A stretch of DNA of 49,934 nucleotides. Origin: Microcaldota archaeon (GTDB lineage: Archaea; Micrarchaeota; Micrarchaeia; Norongarragalinales; JAPLXB01). Location: the NCBI GenBank assembly GCA_026396285.1, contig JAPLXB010000021.1, positions 1-49,934 on the forward strand. The letters run 5' to 3'. The notes under the pieces are model-generated. The model was not told the DNA's origin. It searched no databases and saw only the letters and a list, made by a program, of their open reading frames with translations. Shown piece after piece: positions 27,358 to 36,774 of the stretch. Numbering within the stretch: position 1 is the first letter of the stretch; each line of letters begins with the position of its first letter. Position numbers and translations under genes: made by a program.

Positions 27358-29145
27358 GTGGTTTGCTTGTGCGGAATAATCGGCTACATCGGTCGGCGTG
27401 AAGCCGGCCCGCTCGTTCTCCAGGGGCTGAAACTGCTGGAGTACCGAGGCTACGACAGCGCGGGCTCAGCCACGGTTTCCGGCGGGAAGCTCTTCGTCAG
27501 GAAGGACGTGGGCAAAATAGACGACATAAACGGGAAAGTCCGCCTCGACGGCATGCCGGGACTGGTTGGCATCGGCCACACCCGCTGGGCAACAACCGGC
27601 GCGGTGACGAAGGAGAATTCCCATCCCCACACCGACTGCGGCAACGCGATAGCGGTAGTCCACAACGGGATAATAGAGAATTACCAGGAACTCAGGGCCG
27701 CGCTTGAGGTGCGGGGCCACCAATTCCGTTCACAGACCGACACCGAAGTGATTCCCCACCTGGTTGAAGACGAGATGAAGAAGGGGCACGGCTTTGCGGA
27801 GGCGGTGTGGGCCGCTTTGCGCGCCCTAACGGGTTCTTACGCCATCCTTGCAGTGTCAGTGAAGGAGCCGGACAAGATAGTGGCGGCGCGGCGAGAGAGC
27901 CCGCTCGTGATTGGCCTGGCTGGCGACGGGGTGTTCGCGGCCAGCGACGCCGTGCCACTGCTCGAGCACACGAAAAAGGCAGTTTTTTTGGATGAGGGCG
28001 AGGGCGCGGTGCTTTCCGCCGGCGGAGTGGAATTCTTTGAAATCGGTTCCGGGAAGAAAATAACCAAGCCGGTTTCTGAAATCAGATGGACGCGCGAAGC
28101 AGCTGCCAAGGGAGGTTATTCGCACTTCATGCTCAAGGAAATAATGGAGGAGCCGCAGGCGCTCAAGGCCGCGATAGCACAGGACGACAAGGCGCTGACG
28201 GATTTTGCCAAAGGCGTCCTCGGCGCGAAGAAAGTCATCATTTCCGCGTGCGGTACCTCGAGGCACGCCGCGCTCGTGGGCCGCTACGCGATAGACCGGC
28301 TTGCGGGAAAATACTGCGACGTGATGATCGCTTCTGAATACTCGTATTTTGCGGGCGACGCGGACAAGGACACGCTATTAATCGCCGTTTCGCAAAGCGG
28401 TGAAACCGCCGACATTCTCGACGGGGTCAGGAAAGCGAAGGCAAAGGGCGCGAAAGTGTTTTCAATCGTCAACGTGGTCGGCTCAACGCTCGACCGCCTC
28501 AGCGACAACAGGCTTTACTTGAACTGCGGGCCGGAAATAGCAGTCGCCTCAACCAAGGCGTTCGCCGCCCAGCTTGCAGTGTTTTATCTCGTGGCCTTCG
28601 CCATGGCCGGAAAACTCGAGGAGGGCCGAAAAAAACTGGCCAAGCTGCCGGGCATCGTTGAAGAGGCGCTGAAGAGGAACGAGGGGAGGGTGAAGGCGCT
28701 GGCGGAGAAAATCAAGGGCCGGGACCACGCGTATTACATCGCGCGCGGGATAAACTTCGCGATAGCGCTGGAAGGCGCGTTGAAAATGAAGGAAGTATCC
28801 TACATCCATGCCGAAGGCATGCCAGCCGGGGAACTCAAGCACGGCACCCTTGCGCTCATTGAAAGCGGGACGCCTGTAATTGCAATAAACCCGTCGGACC
28901 ACACGCGCGCCGAAACGCTTTCCAACGCCCTTGAAACCAAGGCGCGCGGCGCGTTCCTCGTCGGGGTCAGTGACGAGAACAACGAGGCGTACGACGAGTG
29001 GATTGAATTGCCGCGGGTGGAGCCGTTGTTCTATCCGCTGGTCAGTGTCATTCCGCTCCAGTTGCTCGCGTACCATGCCGCGGTCGCCCGGGGACTGGAC
29101 CCGGACAAGCCGCGGAACCTCGCGAAATCGGTTACGGTGAAATGA
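27358..29145 (+). CDS. glmS: Glutamine-fructose-6-phosphate aminotransferase (likely TTG start at 27367, giving M-CGIIGYIG)
   Basis: CGIIGYIGRREAGPLVLQGLKLLEYRGYDSAG; GHTRWATTGAV; SACGTSRHAAL; SQSGETADIL. Confidence 0.97.
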   Translation: MVCLCGIIGYIGRREAGPLVLQGLKLLEYRGYDSAGSATVSGGKLFVRKDVGKIDDINGKVRLDGMPGLVGIGHTRWATTGAVTKENSHPHTDCGNAIAVVHNGIIENYQELRAALEVRGHQFRSQTDTEVIPHLVEDEMKKGHGFAEAVWAALRALTGSYAILAVSVKEPDKIVAARRESPLVIGLAGDGVFAASDAVPLLEHTKKAVFLDEGEGAVLSAGGVEFFEIGSGKKITKPVSEIRWTREAAAKGGYSHFMLKEIMEEPQALKAAIAQDDKALTDFAKGVLGAKKVIISACGTSRHAALVGRYAIDRLAGKYCDVMIASEYSYFAGDADKDTLLIAVSQSGETADILDGVRKAKAKGAKVFSIVNVVGSTLDRLSDNRLYLNCGPEIAVASTKAFAAQLAVFYLVAFAMAGKLEEGRKKLAKLPGIVEEALKRNEGRVKALAEKIKGRDHAYYIARGINFAIALEGALKMKEVSYIHAEGMPAGELKHGTLALIESGTPVIAINPSDHTRAETLSNALETKARGAFLVGVSDENNEAYDEWIELPRVEPLFYPLVSVIPLQLLAYHAAVARGLDPDKPRNLAKSVTVK

Positions 29146-29146
29146 A

Positions 29147-30457
29147 ATGAAAAAAACCAGGAAGCAAACGAAAAAAGCAGGGACGCGCGCAGTGAAACGG
29201 CCGCGGCCGGCAAAAAAAACCAGGAAACAGCTGCCGGACTACGTTCTCCTAGCCGCCGGCAAGGGGACACGCCTGTGGCCCATAACCGAGGACACGCCAA
29301 AGGTGATGATCCGCGTAATGGGCAAGCCGATAATCGAGTGGATGGTTGAATGGATTGCGGGGCAGGCTAACAGGATAGTGGTGGTAGTGGGCGACGGGAA
29401 GGAAAAAGTCATCAAGCATTTTGGCAAAACACCGTATCGCGCGAAAATGTTTTTCACCCACCAGGAGAAACAACTGGGCACTGGCCACGCGCTGCTCCGG
29501 GCGGAGCGCTTCGTTTCCAACGACTTTGTCGTCCTTAACGCGGACACGTTCTTCGACCCCGCCGTTTTTTCGCTGCTCAGGAAAAAAGCCGTGCCGGGCA
29601 GCTATTTTACCATGGCGAAAACCGTGCCTGACGCGAGCAAGTACGGCGTTTTTTCAGTCAAGGCCGGCGCAGTGACCGGACTGGTGGAAAAGCCGCCCGA
29701 AGCCGGCGAAGGGCTGGTTAATACGGGCCTGTTTCACCTCCCGCACGGGTTCTTTTCATACCTCCACGGCCTCAAGCCTTCGCCGCGGGGCGAATACGAG
29801 CTGACTGACGCCATCCTGGAATTCGCTAAAAAAGAGCGCCTCAAGGCAATAGTTTTCAAGGAATATTGGAACGACACCGGCTACTTCTGGAACTACTTGG
29901 ACGCAAGCGCGTTCGCCCTTGACCGCTTGATGCGGCCAAAGGTTTTGGGGAAAATGGAAAAAGGCGTGCACGTCAAGGGAAGGATTTTCGTCGGCCGCGG
30001 CTCGGTCATAAAATCCGGGACATACATTGAGGGCCCGGCCTGGATAGGGAAAAACTGCGTCATCGGCCCAAGGGCGTACCTGCGCCCCCACTCAGCGATA
30101 GAGGACGAGTGCCACGTCGGAAACAGCACCGAAGTAAAGAATTCAATAATCCTGCGCGGTTCCAATGCGGCGCACTTGTCTTACCTGGGCGACTCGATAG
30201 TCTGCGAGGAAGCCAACCTTGGCGCGGGGACGATTCTTTCAAACCTGCGTTTTGACGAGAGCCCGGTCAAGGTGACTATAAAAGGCGCGCGGGTTGTCTC
30301 AGAGAAGAAAAAACTGGGGTGCGTCATCGGCCGCGGCACAAAAACCGGCGCCAACGTCGTCGTCAACCCTGGAATACTCATCGGTTCAAACTGCCGTATT
30401 TACCCGGGCGCGGTCGTTTCAAAAAACGCGGAAAGCGGCTCGGTTGTCGTAAGGTAA
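29147..30457 (+). CDS. Bifunctional sugar-1-phosphate nucleotidylyltransferase/acetyltransferase, GlmU-like
   Basis: LLAAGKGTRLWPITEDTPKVMIRVMGKPIIEWM; C-terminal left-handed beta-helix hexapeptides; basic N-terminal extension. Confidence 0.93.
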   Translation: MKKTRKQTKKAGTRAVKRPRPAKKTRKQLPDYVLLAAGKGTRLWPITEDTPKVMIRVMGKPIIEWMVEWIAGQANRIVVVVGDGKEKVIKHFGKTPYRAKMFFTHQEKQLGTGHALLRAERFVSNDFVVLNADTFFDPAVFSLLRKKAVPGSYFTMAKTVPDASKYGVFSVKAGAVTGLVEKPPEAGEGLVNTGLFHLPHGFFSYLHGLKPSPRGEYELTDAILEFAKKERLKAIVFKEYWNDTGYFWNYLDASAFALDRLMRPKVLGKMEKGVHVKGRIFVGRGSVIKSGTYIEGPAWIGKNCVIGPRAYLRPHSAIEDECHVGNSTEVKNSIILRGSNAAHLSYLGDSIVCEEANLGAGTILSNLRFDESPVKVTIKGARVVSEKKKLGCVIGRGTKTGANVVVNPGILIGSNCRIYPGAVVSKNAESGSVVVR

Positions 30458-30479
30458 AACAGTAGAGAGGCGTGGGCGC

Positions 30480-31703
30480 TTGTTCAAGATTCACGACATT
30501 CGCGGCGAATATGGAAAGGACGTCACGCCCCAAAAGTTCGCCGTCCTCGGAAGCGCGGCAAACCTTTTTGGTAAGGAAATAGTCATCGGCATGGATTACC
30601 GGCCCCACAACCGGGAACTCTCCAACGCATTTTGCTCGGGTTTCGAGGGCGAAAAAACGAGCATTGGCAACGCGCCGTCGCCGGCAACCGCCTTCCTTTC
30701 AAGAAAACTGGGGCTCTCGCTCACCGCTTCCCACAACCCGCCCCAGTACGCTGGCGCGAAATTCTTCAGGAAAAGAACTTACTTGACTGAGGAGGAAATG
30801 GCGGCGCTCAAAAAGCGTTTTGAGGAAACCCGGACAAAGCCAGCGAAGGAGGCGCCCGCGAGCGAGGAACCGGCGCTTATTGACGAATACGTTAACGCCC
30901 TTCCCGAGTTCAAGGGCGGCGTGTTTGACCTGTGCGGCGGGGCCGCGTGCGCGGTCAAGGAAATATTCCCAAACGCCATTTTTTCCGATCCCGACCCCTT
31001 GTTCCAGCGGCATTCGGCCGAGCCCAAGGACGACACGCTTGCCGTCCTGAAGGAAAAGACGCTCGCGGGAGTGGTGGGGTTTGCCTTCGACGGCGATGCC
31101 GACCGCGTAATCGCCTGCGATGCCGGGATTGTTCTGGAGGGGGACGTGGTCGCGGCATTCATCGCCAGCGGCGTTTTGAAAAAAGGTGAAAAAGTCGTGC
31201 TGAGCATCGACTGCAGGCAAGAAGTGTTCGATTACCTTGCGGGTTCGGGGTTTTCAGTCATCACGTCCAAGGTCGGAGACACCGCGGTCGTGGGCACTGC
31301 GGTGAAGGAGGGCGCGGCGTTTTCCGCGGAGCGCTCGGGTCACTACTCGTTCCTTTCCCATGCGCCCAACTCGGATGGCATCTACGCCGCGGCAGCCCTG
31401 TCCGGCACGCGCGCGGGGGAGCTGGCGGCGTTCAACAAGCGGTTCAGGAACGTTACGCTCATCGAACCGACTTTTGTCAAAATAGATTTCCAAAAACTCA
31501 GGGCCCTCATCGAAGACAAGGAACCAAGGGAGCTGGTGACGCTTGACGGCGTGAAAGCGGTTTTTGACGATTACGCGCTGCTGATCCGCGCGTCCACGAC
31601 CGAGTCGAAGATAAGGATAAACTCCGAGGCGAAGAACGCGGAACTGGCCGGGAAGGGCATGGCGCTGGCTCAAGAACTGGTCAAGAAGTGCATGGTCCGC
31701 TAG
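30480..31703 (+). CDS. Phosphohexomutase, phosphoglucosamine mutase-like
   Basis: LSLTASHNPPQYAGAKFF active serine; FAFDGDADRVIACD; ERSGHYSFL. Confidence 0.9.
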   Translation: MFKIHDIRGEYGKDVTPQKFAVLGSAANLFGKEIVIGMDYRPHNRELSNAFCSGFEGEKTSIGNAPSPATAFLSRKLGLSLTASHNPPQYAGAKFFRKRTYLTEEEMAALKKRFEETRTKPAKEAPASEEPALIDEYVNALPEFKGGVFDLCGGAACAVKEIFPNAIFSDPDPLFQRHSAEPKDDTLAVLKEKTLAGVVGFAFDGDADRVIACDAGIVLEGDVVAAFIASGVLKKGEKVVLSIDCRQEVFDYLAGSGFSVITSKVGDTAVVGTAVKEGAAFSAERSGHYSFLSHAPNSDGIYAAAALSGTRAGELAAFNKRFRNVTLIEPTFVKIDFQKLRALIEDKEPRELVTLDGVKAVFDDYALLIRASTTESKIRINSEAKNAELAGKGMALAQELVKKCMVR

Positions 31704-32303
31704 TCAGATTTCTTTGAGGAGGCCGTTCCAAAAAGTGCGCACAGGTTTCATTACCCCTGCTTTGCGGTGCTTTCTGCTCCATTCTATCGCCTCGGTTCTC
31801 CGGGGATAAATGATTTGTCGCGTTTCAGGCGGGAGATTCATGAGTGTAACCCTAGCACCCGCTATTTGCGGTTCCTCTGAAATTCTGCCTTGGGCAGCGC
31901 ATAGCGCGGCAGTGTAAACCTTCCGTGCGCCAAGATTTTCAGTAAAAGCTCTTTTTGCTCTGGCTAGCGTCCGTCCAGTATGGGTGTATTCTCCCAGTAG
32001 TAAAATGGGAGAATGAAGCGCATGCCCGAGCTCAGGTCTTGCGTTTAGGAAGGATTCGGTGATTTGTTCCGCCTGCTTTTTTATGTAAGGCCAATAGCGG
32101 AACTGTTCTTCCCATCTGCCAACGGAGTGAAGAATGATTTTTTCTGACGGTTTTTGTTTTCGCAGAATTCCGCGTACGAAACGGGCTGCGTAAACTGCGC
32201 TCGGCCCCATTGCCACAATGGTTTTGATGCCTTTTTCCTGCGAAAACTCGGCGAGTTTGAGGCCCGCTTCCTTAAGCATCTGTCGCGTTTCTTGCGAAGC
32301 CAT
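31704..32303 (-). CDS. Phosphoribosyltransferase-like protein, 199 aa
   Basis: ILLLGEYTHTGRTLARAKRAF resembles a PRPP loop; KTIVAMGPSAVYAARFV. Confidence 0.55.
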   Translation of the reverse strand: MASQETRQMLKEAGLKLAEFSQEKGIKTIVAMGPSAVYAARFVRGILRKQKPSEKIILHSVGRWEEQFRYWPYIKKQAEQITESFLNARPELGHALHSPILLLGEYTHTGRTLARAKRAFTENLGARKVYTAALCAAQGRISEEPQIAGARVTLMNLPPETRQIIYPRRTEAIEWSRKHRKAGVMKPVRTFWNGLLKEI

Positions 32304-32346
32304 ACCTGCTTTTGGAAGATTAGCATAATAAATTCGTTAGCAAGAA

Positions 32347-34290
32347 CTATACCGCTTCGAGCTTTCCGCTGCGTTCCGAAATTTCCTTTTTGAGGGCGTT
32401 AAGAAAAGAGTCTGCTGCAACTCCCTGCTTGACTTCGTTCGTGCGCTTGCGCACCGCGAGCGTGCCGTCCTCTTGTTCGCGTTTCCCGATGACGATTATG
32501 TACGGGATTTTTTGGAGCTGCGCGTCCCGGATCTTGGCCTCGACTTTTTCGTTCCTTGCGTCGACCCCGGTCCTGATTCCCTTGGCTGCGAATTTTTTCC
32601 TCAACTCCTCCGTGTAGGCAGCCTGTGAGTCGGTGAGCGGGATGAGGATCGCCTGGGTTGGCGCGAGCCACGTTGGGAAAGCGCCGGCGTAGTGCTCTAT
32701 GAGGACCCCCATGAAGCGCTCAAAGCTCCCGAAGACGACGCGGTGGAGCATGACCGGCGGGTGCTTCCTCCCGTCGGCGCCCTCGTACGTCAAGTCGAAC
32801 CGCTCGGGCATCTGGAAGTCCAGTTGGATGGTGGCGCACTGCCACAGGCGGCCGATGGCGTCCCGTATTTTGAAGTCCAGTTTAGGGCCGTAGAACGCGC
32901 CGTCGCCGGGGTTTACCGTGAATTTCATTTTCTTTTCCGCCATCGCGTCAGCCAACGCCTTTTCGGCCTTGTTCCACAACTCGATGGAGCCCATCGCCTT
33001 CTCGGGCCGCGTGGACAATTCCACCTCGTAAGTGAAACCAAAAACAGTGTACATGCGGTCAGTGAGCGACACAATGCGCTTTATCTCGTCCTTTATCTGG
33101 TCCTCGGTGACGAAAATGTGGGCGTCGTCCTGGGTGAAGCACCGCACGCGGAAGAGCCCGGACAGGACGCCGGAAAGTTCGTGGCGGTGGACAAGCCCCA
33201 TTTCAGCCAGCCGCAGCGGGAATTCCTTGTACGAGTGCGAACTTGATTTGTAAATTAGTATTCCGCCCGGACAGTTCATCGGCTTGACCGCGAAGTCTGT
33301 GCCGTCTATGTCGGTGAAGTACATGTTTTCCTTGTAGTGGTCCCAGTGGCCCGACTGCAGCCACAGGGCCTTGTTGAGGATTATCGGCGTCTTCACTTCC
33401 TTGTAGCCCTCGCGCTCGTGTTCCTCGCGCCAGAACCGCTCCAACTCGTTGCGTATAACCATGCCGTTGGGGTGGAAGAAGGGGGAGCCCGGCGCCTCCT
33501 CGTGGACGCTGAATAGGTCAAGTGCGCGGCCTATCTTTCGGTGGTCGCGTTTTTCCGCTTCCTCGACGCGCTTCAGGTATTCGTCAAGCATTTTCTGCTC
33601 CGGGAACGCTATGCCGTAAACGCGCTGGAGCTGCCTGTTTTTCGCGTCGCCGCGCCAGTAAGCGCCTGAAGCCTTGATGACCTTGAACGCCTTTATTTTT
33701 CCCGCGTTTGGGATGTGCGGCCCGCGGCACAGGTCAAGGAACCCCCCCAGTTCGTAGAACGGGAACTCGCGCTCCTTCGGGTTTTCCTTCCGAATGTCCT
33801 CGATGATTTCGTTCTTGTACGGTTCCCCCAGTCCCTTGTTCTTGCGCAGCGCCTCCGCGTGCGGCAGCACGATGCGGGTGAATTTCTCGTTGCGCTTGAT
33901 TATTTCCAACGCCTTTTCCTCAAGCCGTTTGAGGTCCTCTTCGGAAAACGGCTTTTCGGCGTCGAAGTCGTAGTAAAACCCCTCCTCTATCGCGGGCCCT
34001 ATAGTCAACTTGAGCGACGGCCACAATTCCTTCGCCGCCTTTGCAAGGACGTGGGACGCGGAATGCCATAACACCTCCTTTCCGGCAGGAGAGTCAAAGG
34101 TGAGAATCTCTATGGCTCCGTCCTCGGCGATGGGCGCGTTCAAGTCAACGGCCCCGCCGTTTAACTTCGCGGCGAGCGCTGCAGACGCCAGCCGCTTTCC
34201 AAGCGATTCCGCCACCTGGAAGGCAGTGGTTCCTTTTGGGAAATCTTTTTTAGAGCCGTCTGGAAAAACAAGCACCGGCAAGCAAGCCAC
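32347..34290 (-). CDS. thrS: Threonyl-tRNA synthetase, bacterial-type architecture (TGS + editing + class II core)
   Basis: N-terminal TGS; WHSASHVLAKAAKELWP; MNCPGGILIYKSSSHSYKEFPLRLAEMGLVHRHELSGVLSGLFRVRCFTQDDAHIF. Confidence 0.96.
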   Translation of the reverse strand: MACLPVLVFPDGSKKDFPKGTTAFQVAESLGKRLASAALAAKLNGGAVDLNAPIAEDGAIEILTFDSPAGKEVLWHSASHVLAKAAKELWPSLKLTIGPAIEEGFYYDFDAEKPFSEEDLKRLEEKALEIIKRNEKFTRIVLPHAEALRKNKGLGEPYKNEIIEDIRKENPKEREFPFYELGGFLDLCRGPHIPNAGKIKAFKVIKASGAYWRGDAKNRQLQRVYGIAFPEQKMLDEYLKRVEEAEKRDHRKIGRALDLFSVHEEAPGSPFFHPNGMVIRNELERFWREEHEREGYKEVKTPIILNKALWLQSGHWDHYKENMYFTDIDGTDFAVKPMNCPGGILIYKSSSHSYKEFPLRLAEMGLVHRHELSGVLSGLFRVRCFTQDDAHIFVTEDQIKDEIKRIVSLTDRMYTVFGFTYEVELSTRPEKAMGSIELWNKAEKALADAMAEKKMKFTVNPGDGAFYGPKLDFKIRDAIGRLWQCATIQLDFQMPERFDLTYEGADGRKHPPVMLHRVVFGSFERFMGVLIEHYAGAFPTWLAPTQAILIPLTDSQAAYTEELRKKFAAKGIRTGVDARNEKVEAKIRDAQLQKIPYIIVIGKREQEDGTLAVRKRTNEVKQGVAADSFLNALKKEISERSGKLEAV

Positions 34291-34291
34291 C

Positions 34292-34849
34292 TTACAGCGG
34301 TTTCCCGCTTCTAATTAAATAACCTGCCGCGGCGTACGAGGCGTCAAAGGCGATGATTGTTGCCAGCGGGGCGTAGACGCCTGTGGCGATTCCGAACGCG
34401 AGGCAGGCAAGCGGCGCAAGCGGACGCAGGCTGAACGCCTTTTCAAGGTTTTTGATTTTTCCGGCTTTTTTCGCGCGTTCCGCGAACAATTCGTCGCAAA
34501 AGGCGGTTGCCGCGAAAAAAACAGTGGCTGGCAGGAAAAGCGGCGTGAAATTAGGCCTGGCGAGCGCCAGCAGGACCACGAACGTGAATGCGCCGGTGCC
34601 GTGGGCGCGCGTGTCTATCTTGCGGGCAAAAAGGTTTCCCAATACGAGGCCGAGGAACAACGGGGCGGCGTCCGGAAGGAAGTTGGCAGCGAGCGCCGCA
34701 GTGGCCCCGTACGCGGCACCGGTGAAGTAAGCGATGGTTTTGTCGCCGAGGCGGTCGGTTGCCTTCGTCAACGCGCCCGCAAGCACGGAGAACGCAAGAG
34801 ATAGAATCGGCAGCAGGTATTGGGTCAAGAGAACGCCCGTCCGGCTCAT
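34292..34849 (-). CDS. Integral membrane protein, unknown function
   Basis: Several hydrophobic helices; overlaps the TRAM gene start by 4 nt. Confidence 0.7.
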   Translation of the reverse strand: MSRTGVLLTQYLLPILSLAFSVLAGALTKATDRLGDKTIAYFTGAAYGATAALAANFLPDAAPLFLGLVLGNLFARKIDTRAHGTGAFTFVVLLALARPNFTPLFLPATVFFAATAFCDELFAERAKKAGKIKNLEKAFSLRPLAPLACLAFGIATGVYAPLATIIAFDASYAAAGYLIRSGKPL

Positions 34850-35058
34850 ATTTTTTCAGCGATTGCGAACTTGAGGCGCACAGTGGTTATCTTTACGCGC
34901 GTTTTTTCCCCCGCAGTCGCTCCCGGCACGAATATGACGAAGTTGCTTATCCTCGCGAGCCCGTCGCCCTTTGCGCCCACGGACTCAATGGTCACTTCGT
35001 GTTCCTCTCCTTCCTTCACCGGCTTTTCACCGGCGCTCCGTTCAATGTGGTCGTTCAT
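34846..35058 (-). CDS. TRAM domain protein
   Basis: EEHEVTIESVGAKGDGLARISNFVIFVPGATAGEKTRVKITTVRLKFAIAE. Confidence 0.93.
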   Translation of the reverse strand: MNDHIERSAGEKPVKEGEEHEVTIESVGAKGDGLARISNFVIFVPGATAGEKTRVKITTVRLKFAIAEKI

Positions 35059-36203
35059 TCCGCCACCCCCGCAATGTTTTTAGCGAACCATTTCCGGTCA
35101 AACTCCTTTAAGTCACCGTATCCCTGGCCGGTTCCGATGAAAAGGACGGGTTTTTTCGTCTCGTACGCTATCCCGACCGCGCCGCCGCCCTTGGCGTCGC
35201 AATCCGTTTTCGTGAGCACTATGCCGTCAACTCCGCCCGCGGCCTTGTCGAACTGCTTCACCTGCTCGGCGAGCGAGTGGCCCGCGACCGCTTCGGCGAT
35301 GAAAATCCGGTAATCCGGCTTGAGCACGCGGTTCATTTTCTCCATTTCCTTGACCAAGTTGTAGTTTGTTTCCTGCCTGCCAGCGGTGTCAACCAGCACG
35401 CAGTCAATTCCCCGCGCCTTCGCGAACGAAACCGCGTCAAACGCGACGGACGTCGGGTCCGAACCGGGCGCGTGGGCAATGACGGGTATGCCGAGCCTCT
35501 CGCCGTGCTCCTTTATCTGCGGGATTGCAGCAGCCCTGAACGTGTCGCCTGCTGCGATGACGCTTGAAAAGCCCTTTTCCTTGAACAGTTGGGCGATTTT
35601 TGCAATAGTGGTGGTTTTTCCCATTCCATTGGGGCCGACGAAGAGGATGACAAACGGCTTTCCGCCCGCCTTTTTCTCGGCGGCCATCGCAAACAGCCCG
35701 CCCTGCTCCGGGAAAACGCCCTCGATGACGTCCGCGACCTCTTTCCTGACCCGTGCGCCGACTTCGCCCACCGCCATTTTCTTTCCAGCAAGCCTTTTCC
35801 CGAGCTGTTCGCGTACGTAACCGGCCGCCTCATAGGAGACGTCGCTTTCAAGCAACGCGATTTCCAACTCGTTCAAAAGGCCGGACAGCTCTTTTTCGTT
35901 TATAGTGATTTCGCCGGTTATGAACGCCTTGACTTTGCCGAATACGCTGGTTTTCGGCTTCAGCCGGTCCTCTGCCTTGGCGGCCGGCGGTTTTTTCGCC
36001 TCCGGCGCCGCCGCTGGTTCTTTTGCCTTTTCAGCCGGCCGGGCCTTTTTTTCCTCGCGCGGAACCGGCGCCTGCACCGGCTTTTCTTCTGCGGTTTCCG
36101 CTGGTTCAACCGCGGCCTTTTCCGCCTCCTTTTCCTTCGCCTCCTCTTTCCTGACTATCGCGTCAACGAACGAGGAGATTTTTTTCTTAAGCAGGTCGAA
36201 CAT
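35055..36203 (-). CDS. ftsY: Signal recognition particle receptor FtsY
   Basis: FVGPNGMGKTTTIAKIAQLFKEKG; AAGDTFRAAAIPQ; DCVLVDTAGRQETNYNLVKEMEK; TKTDCDAKGGGAVGIAYE. Confidence 0.96.
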   Translation of the reverse strand: MFDLLKKKISSFVDAIVRKEEAKEKEAEKAAVEPAETAEEKPVQAPVPREEKKARPAEKAKEPAAAPEAKKPPAAKAEDRLKPKTSVFGKVKAFITGEITINEKELSGLLNELEIALLESDVSYEAAGYVREQLGKRLAGKKMAVGEVGARVRKEVADVIEGVFPEQGGLFAMAAEKKAGGKPFVILFVGPNGMGKTTTIAKIAQLFKEKGFSSVIAAGDTFRAAAIPQIKEHGERLGIPVIAHAPGSDPTSVAFDAVSFAKARGIDCVLVDTAGRQETNYNLVKEMEKMNRVLKPDYRIFIAEAVAGHSLAEQVKQFDKAAGGVDGIVLTKTDCDAKGGGAVGIAYETKKPVLFIGTGQGYGDLKEFDRKWFAKNIAGVAE

Positions 36204-36238
36204 CGCCCACGCCTCCCCATCCCGCCGTCAAAGCTTTT

Positions 36239-36391
36239 TCATTTCAGCATTTTTGAGAACTTTTCGTAGTCGTCGTCCGCGATTGGCACTACCGAAGTCG
36301 AGCCGCAGGACTCGCACTTGCACACGAAATTGCTCCAGTCTGAAAGTAGGGTCACTACGACTTCCCCAGACCGGCAGTTCCTGCACTTCAT
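36239..36391 (-). CDS. Zinc-ribbon protein, 50 aa (not in ORF track)
   Basis: MKCRNCRSGEVVVTLLSDWSNFVCKCESCGSTSVVPIADDDYEKFSKMLK*; ATG overlaps the prefoldin stop at 36388. Confidence 0.75.
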   Translation of the reverse strand: MKCRNCRSGEVVVTLLSDWSNFVCKCESCGSTSVVPIADDDYEKFSKMLK

Positions 36392-36774
36392 TCGCGCCCT
36401 GCCTCCCTGACCGCCTCGTTGAGTTCCCGCGCGCGGTTGGCTGCCTCGGAAATCGCTTTCTGCACCTGCTGGAGCGCCGCGTTCGCCTGCGCAGCCCGCG
36501 CTTCAAGTATCTTTTTCGCCTCGTCGGGCTTCGTTTCAACTATTGTTCCGGAACCCATGTCGACAAGAATGCCGCCGGTCGGGCCGGCTTTCATCATTGC
36601 GCCGGCGCCCAACTGGAACATGGCTTCCTTGCCTATGCTTGAAACCGCTTCGGCTGTTGCGGCAGCGCCTTCGGAGATTCCCTGCAGAGCCGACGCCTGG
36701 CGCTGGAGTTCCCCGATCCTTTCCCTGAGCAGGGAAAGCTCGTACAGCGCGCGGTTGAGCTCATCCTCTTTCAT
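36388..36774 (-). CDS. pfdA: Prefoldin alpha subunit
   Basis: Coiled-coil ends with GILVDMGSGTIVETKPDEAKKILEARA in the middle; gene neighbourhood. Confidence 0.85.
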   Translation of the reverse strand: MKEDELNRALYELSLLRERIGELQRQASALQGISEGAAATAEAVSSIGKEAMFQLGAGAMMKAGPTGGILVDMGSGTIVETKPDEAKKILEARAAQANAALQQVQKAISEAANRARELNEAVREAGRE

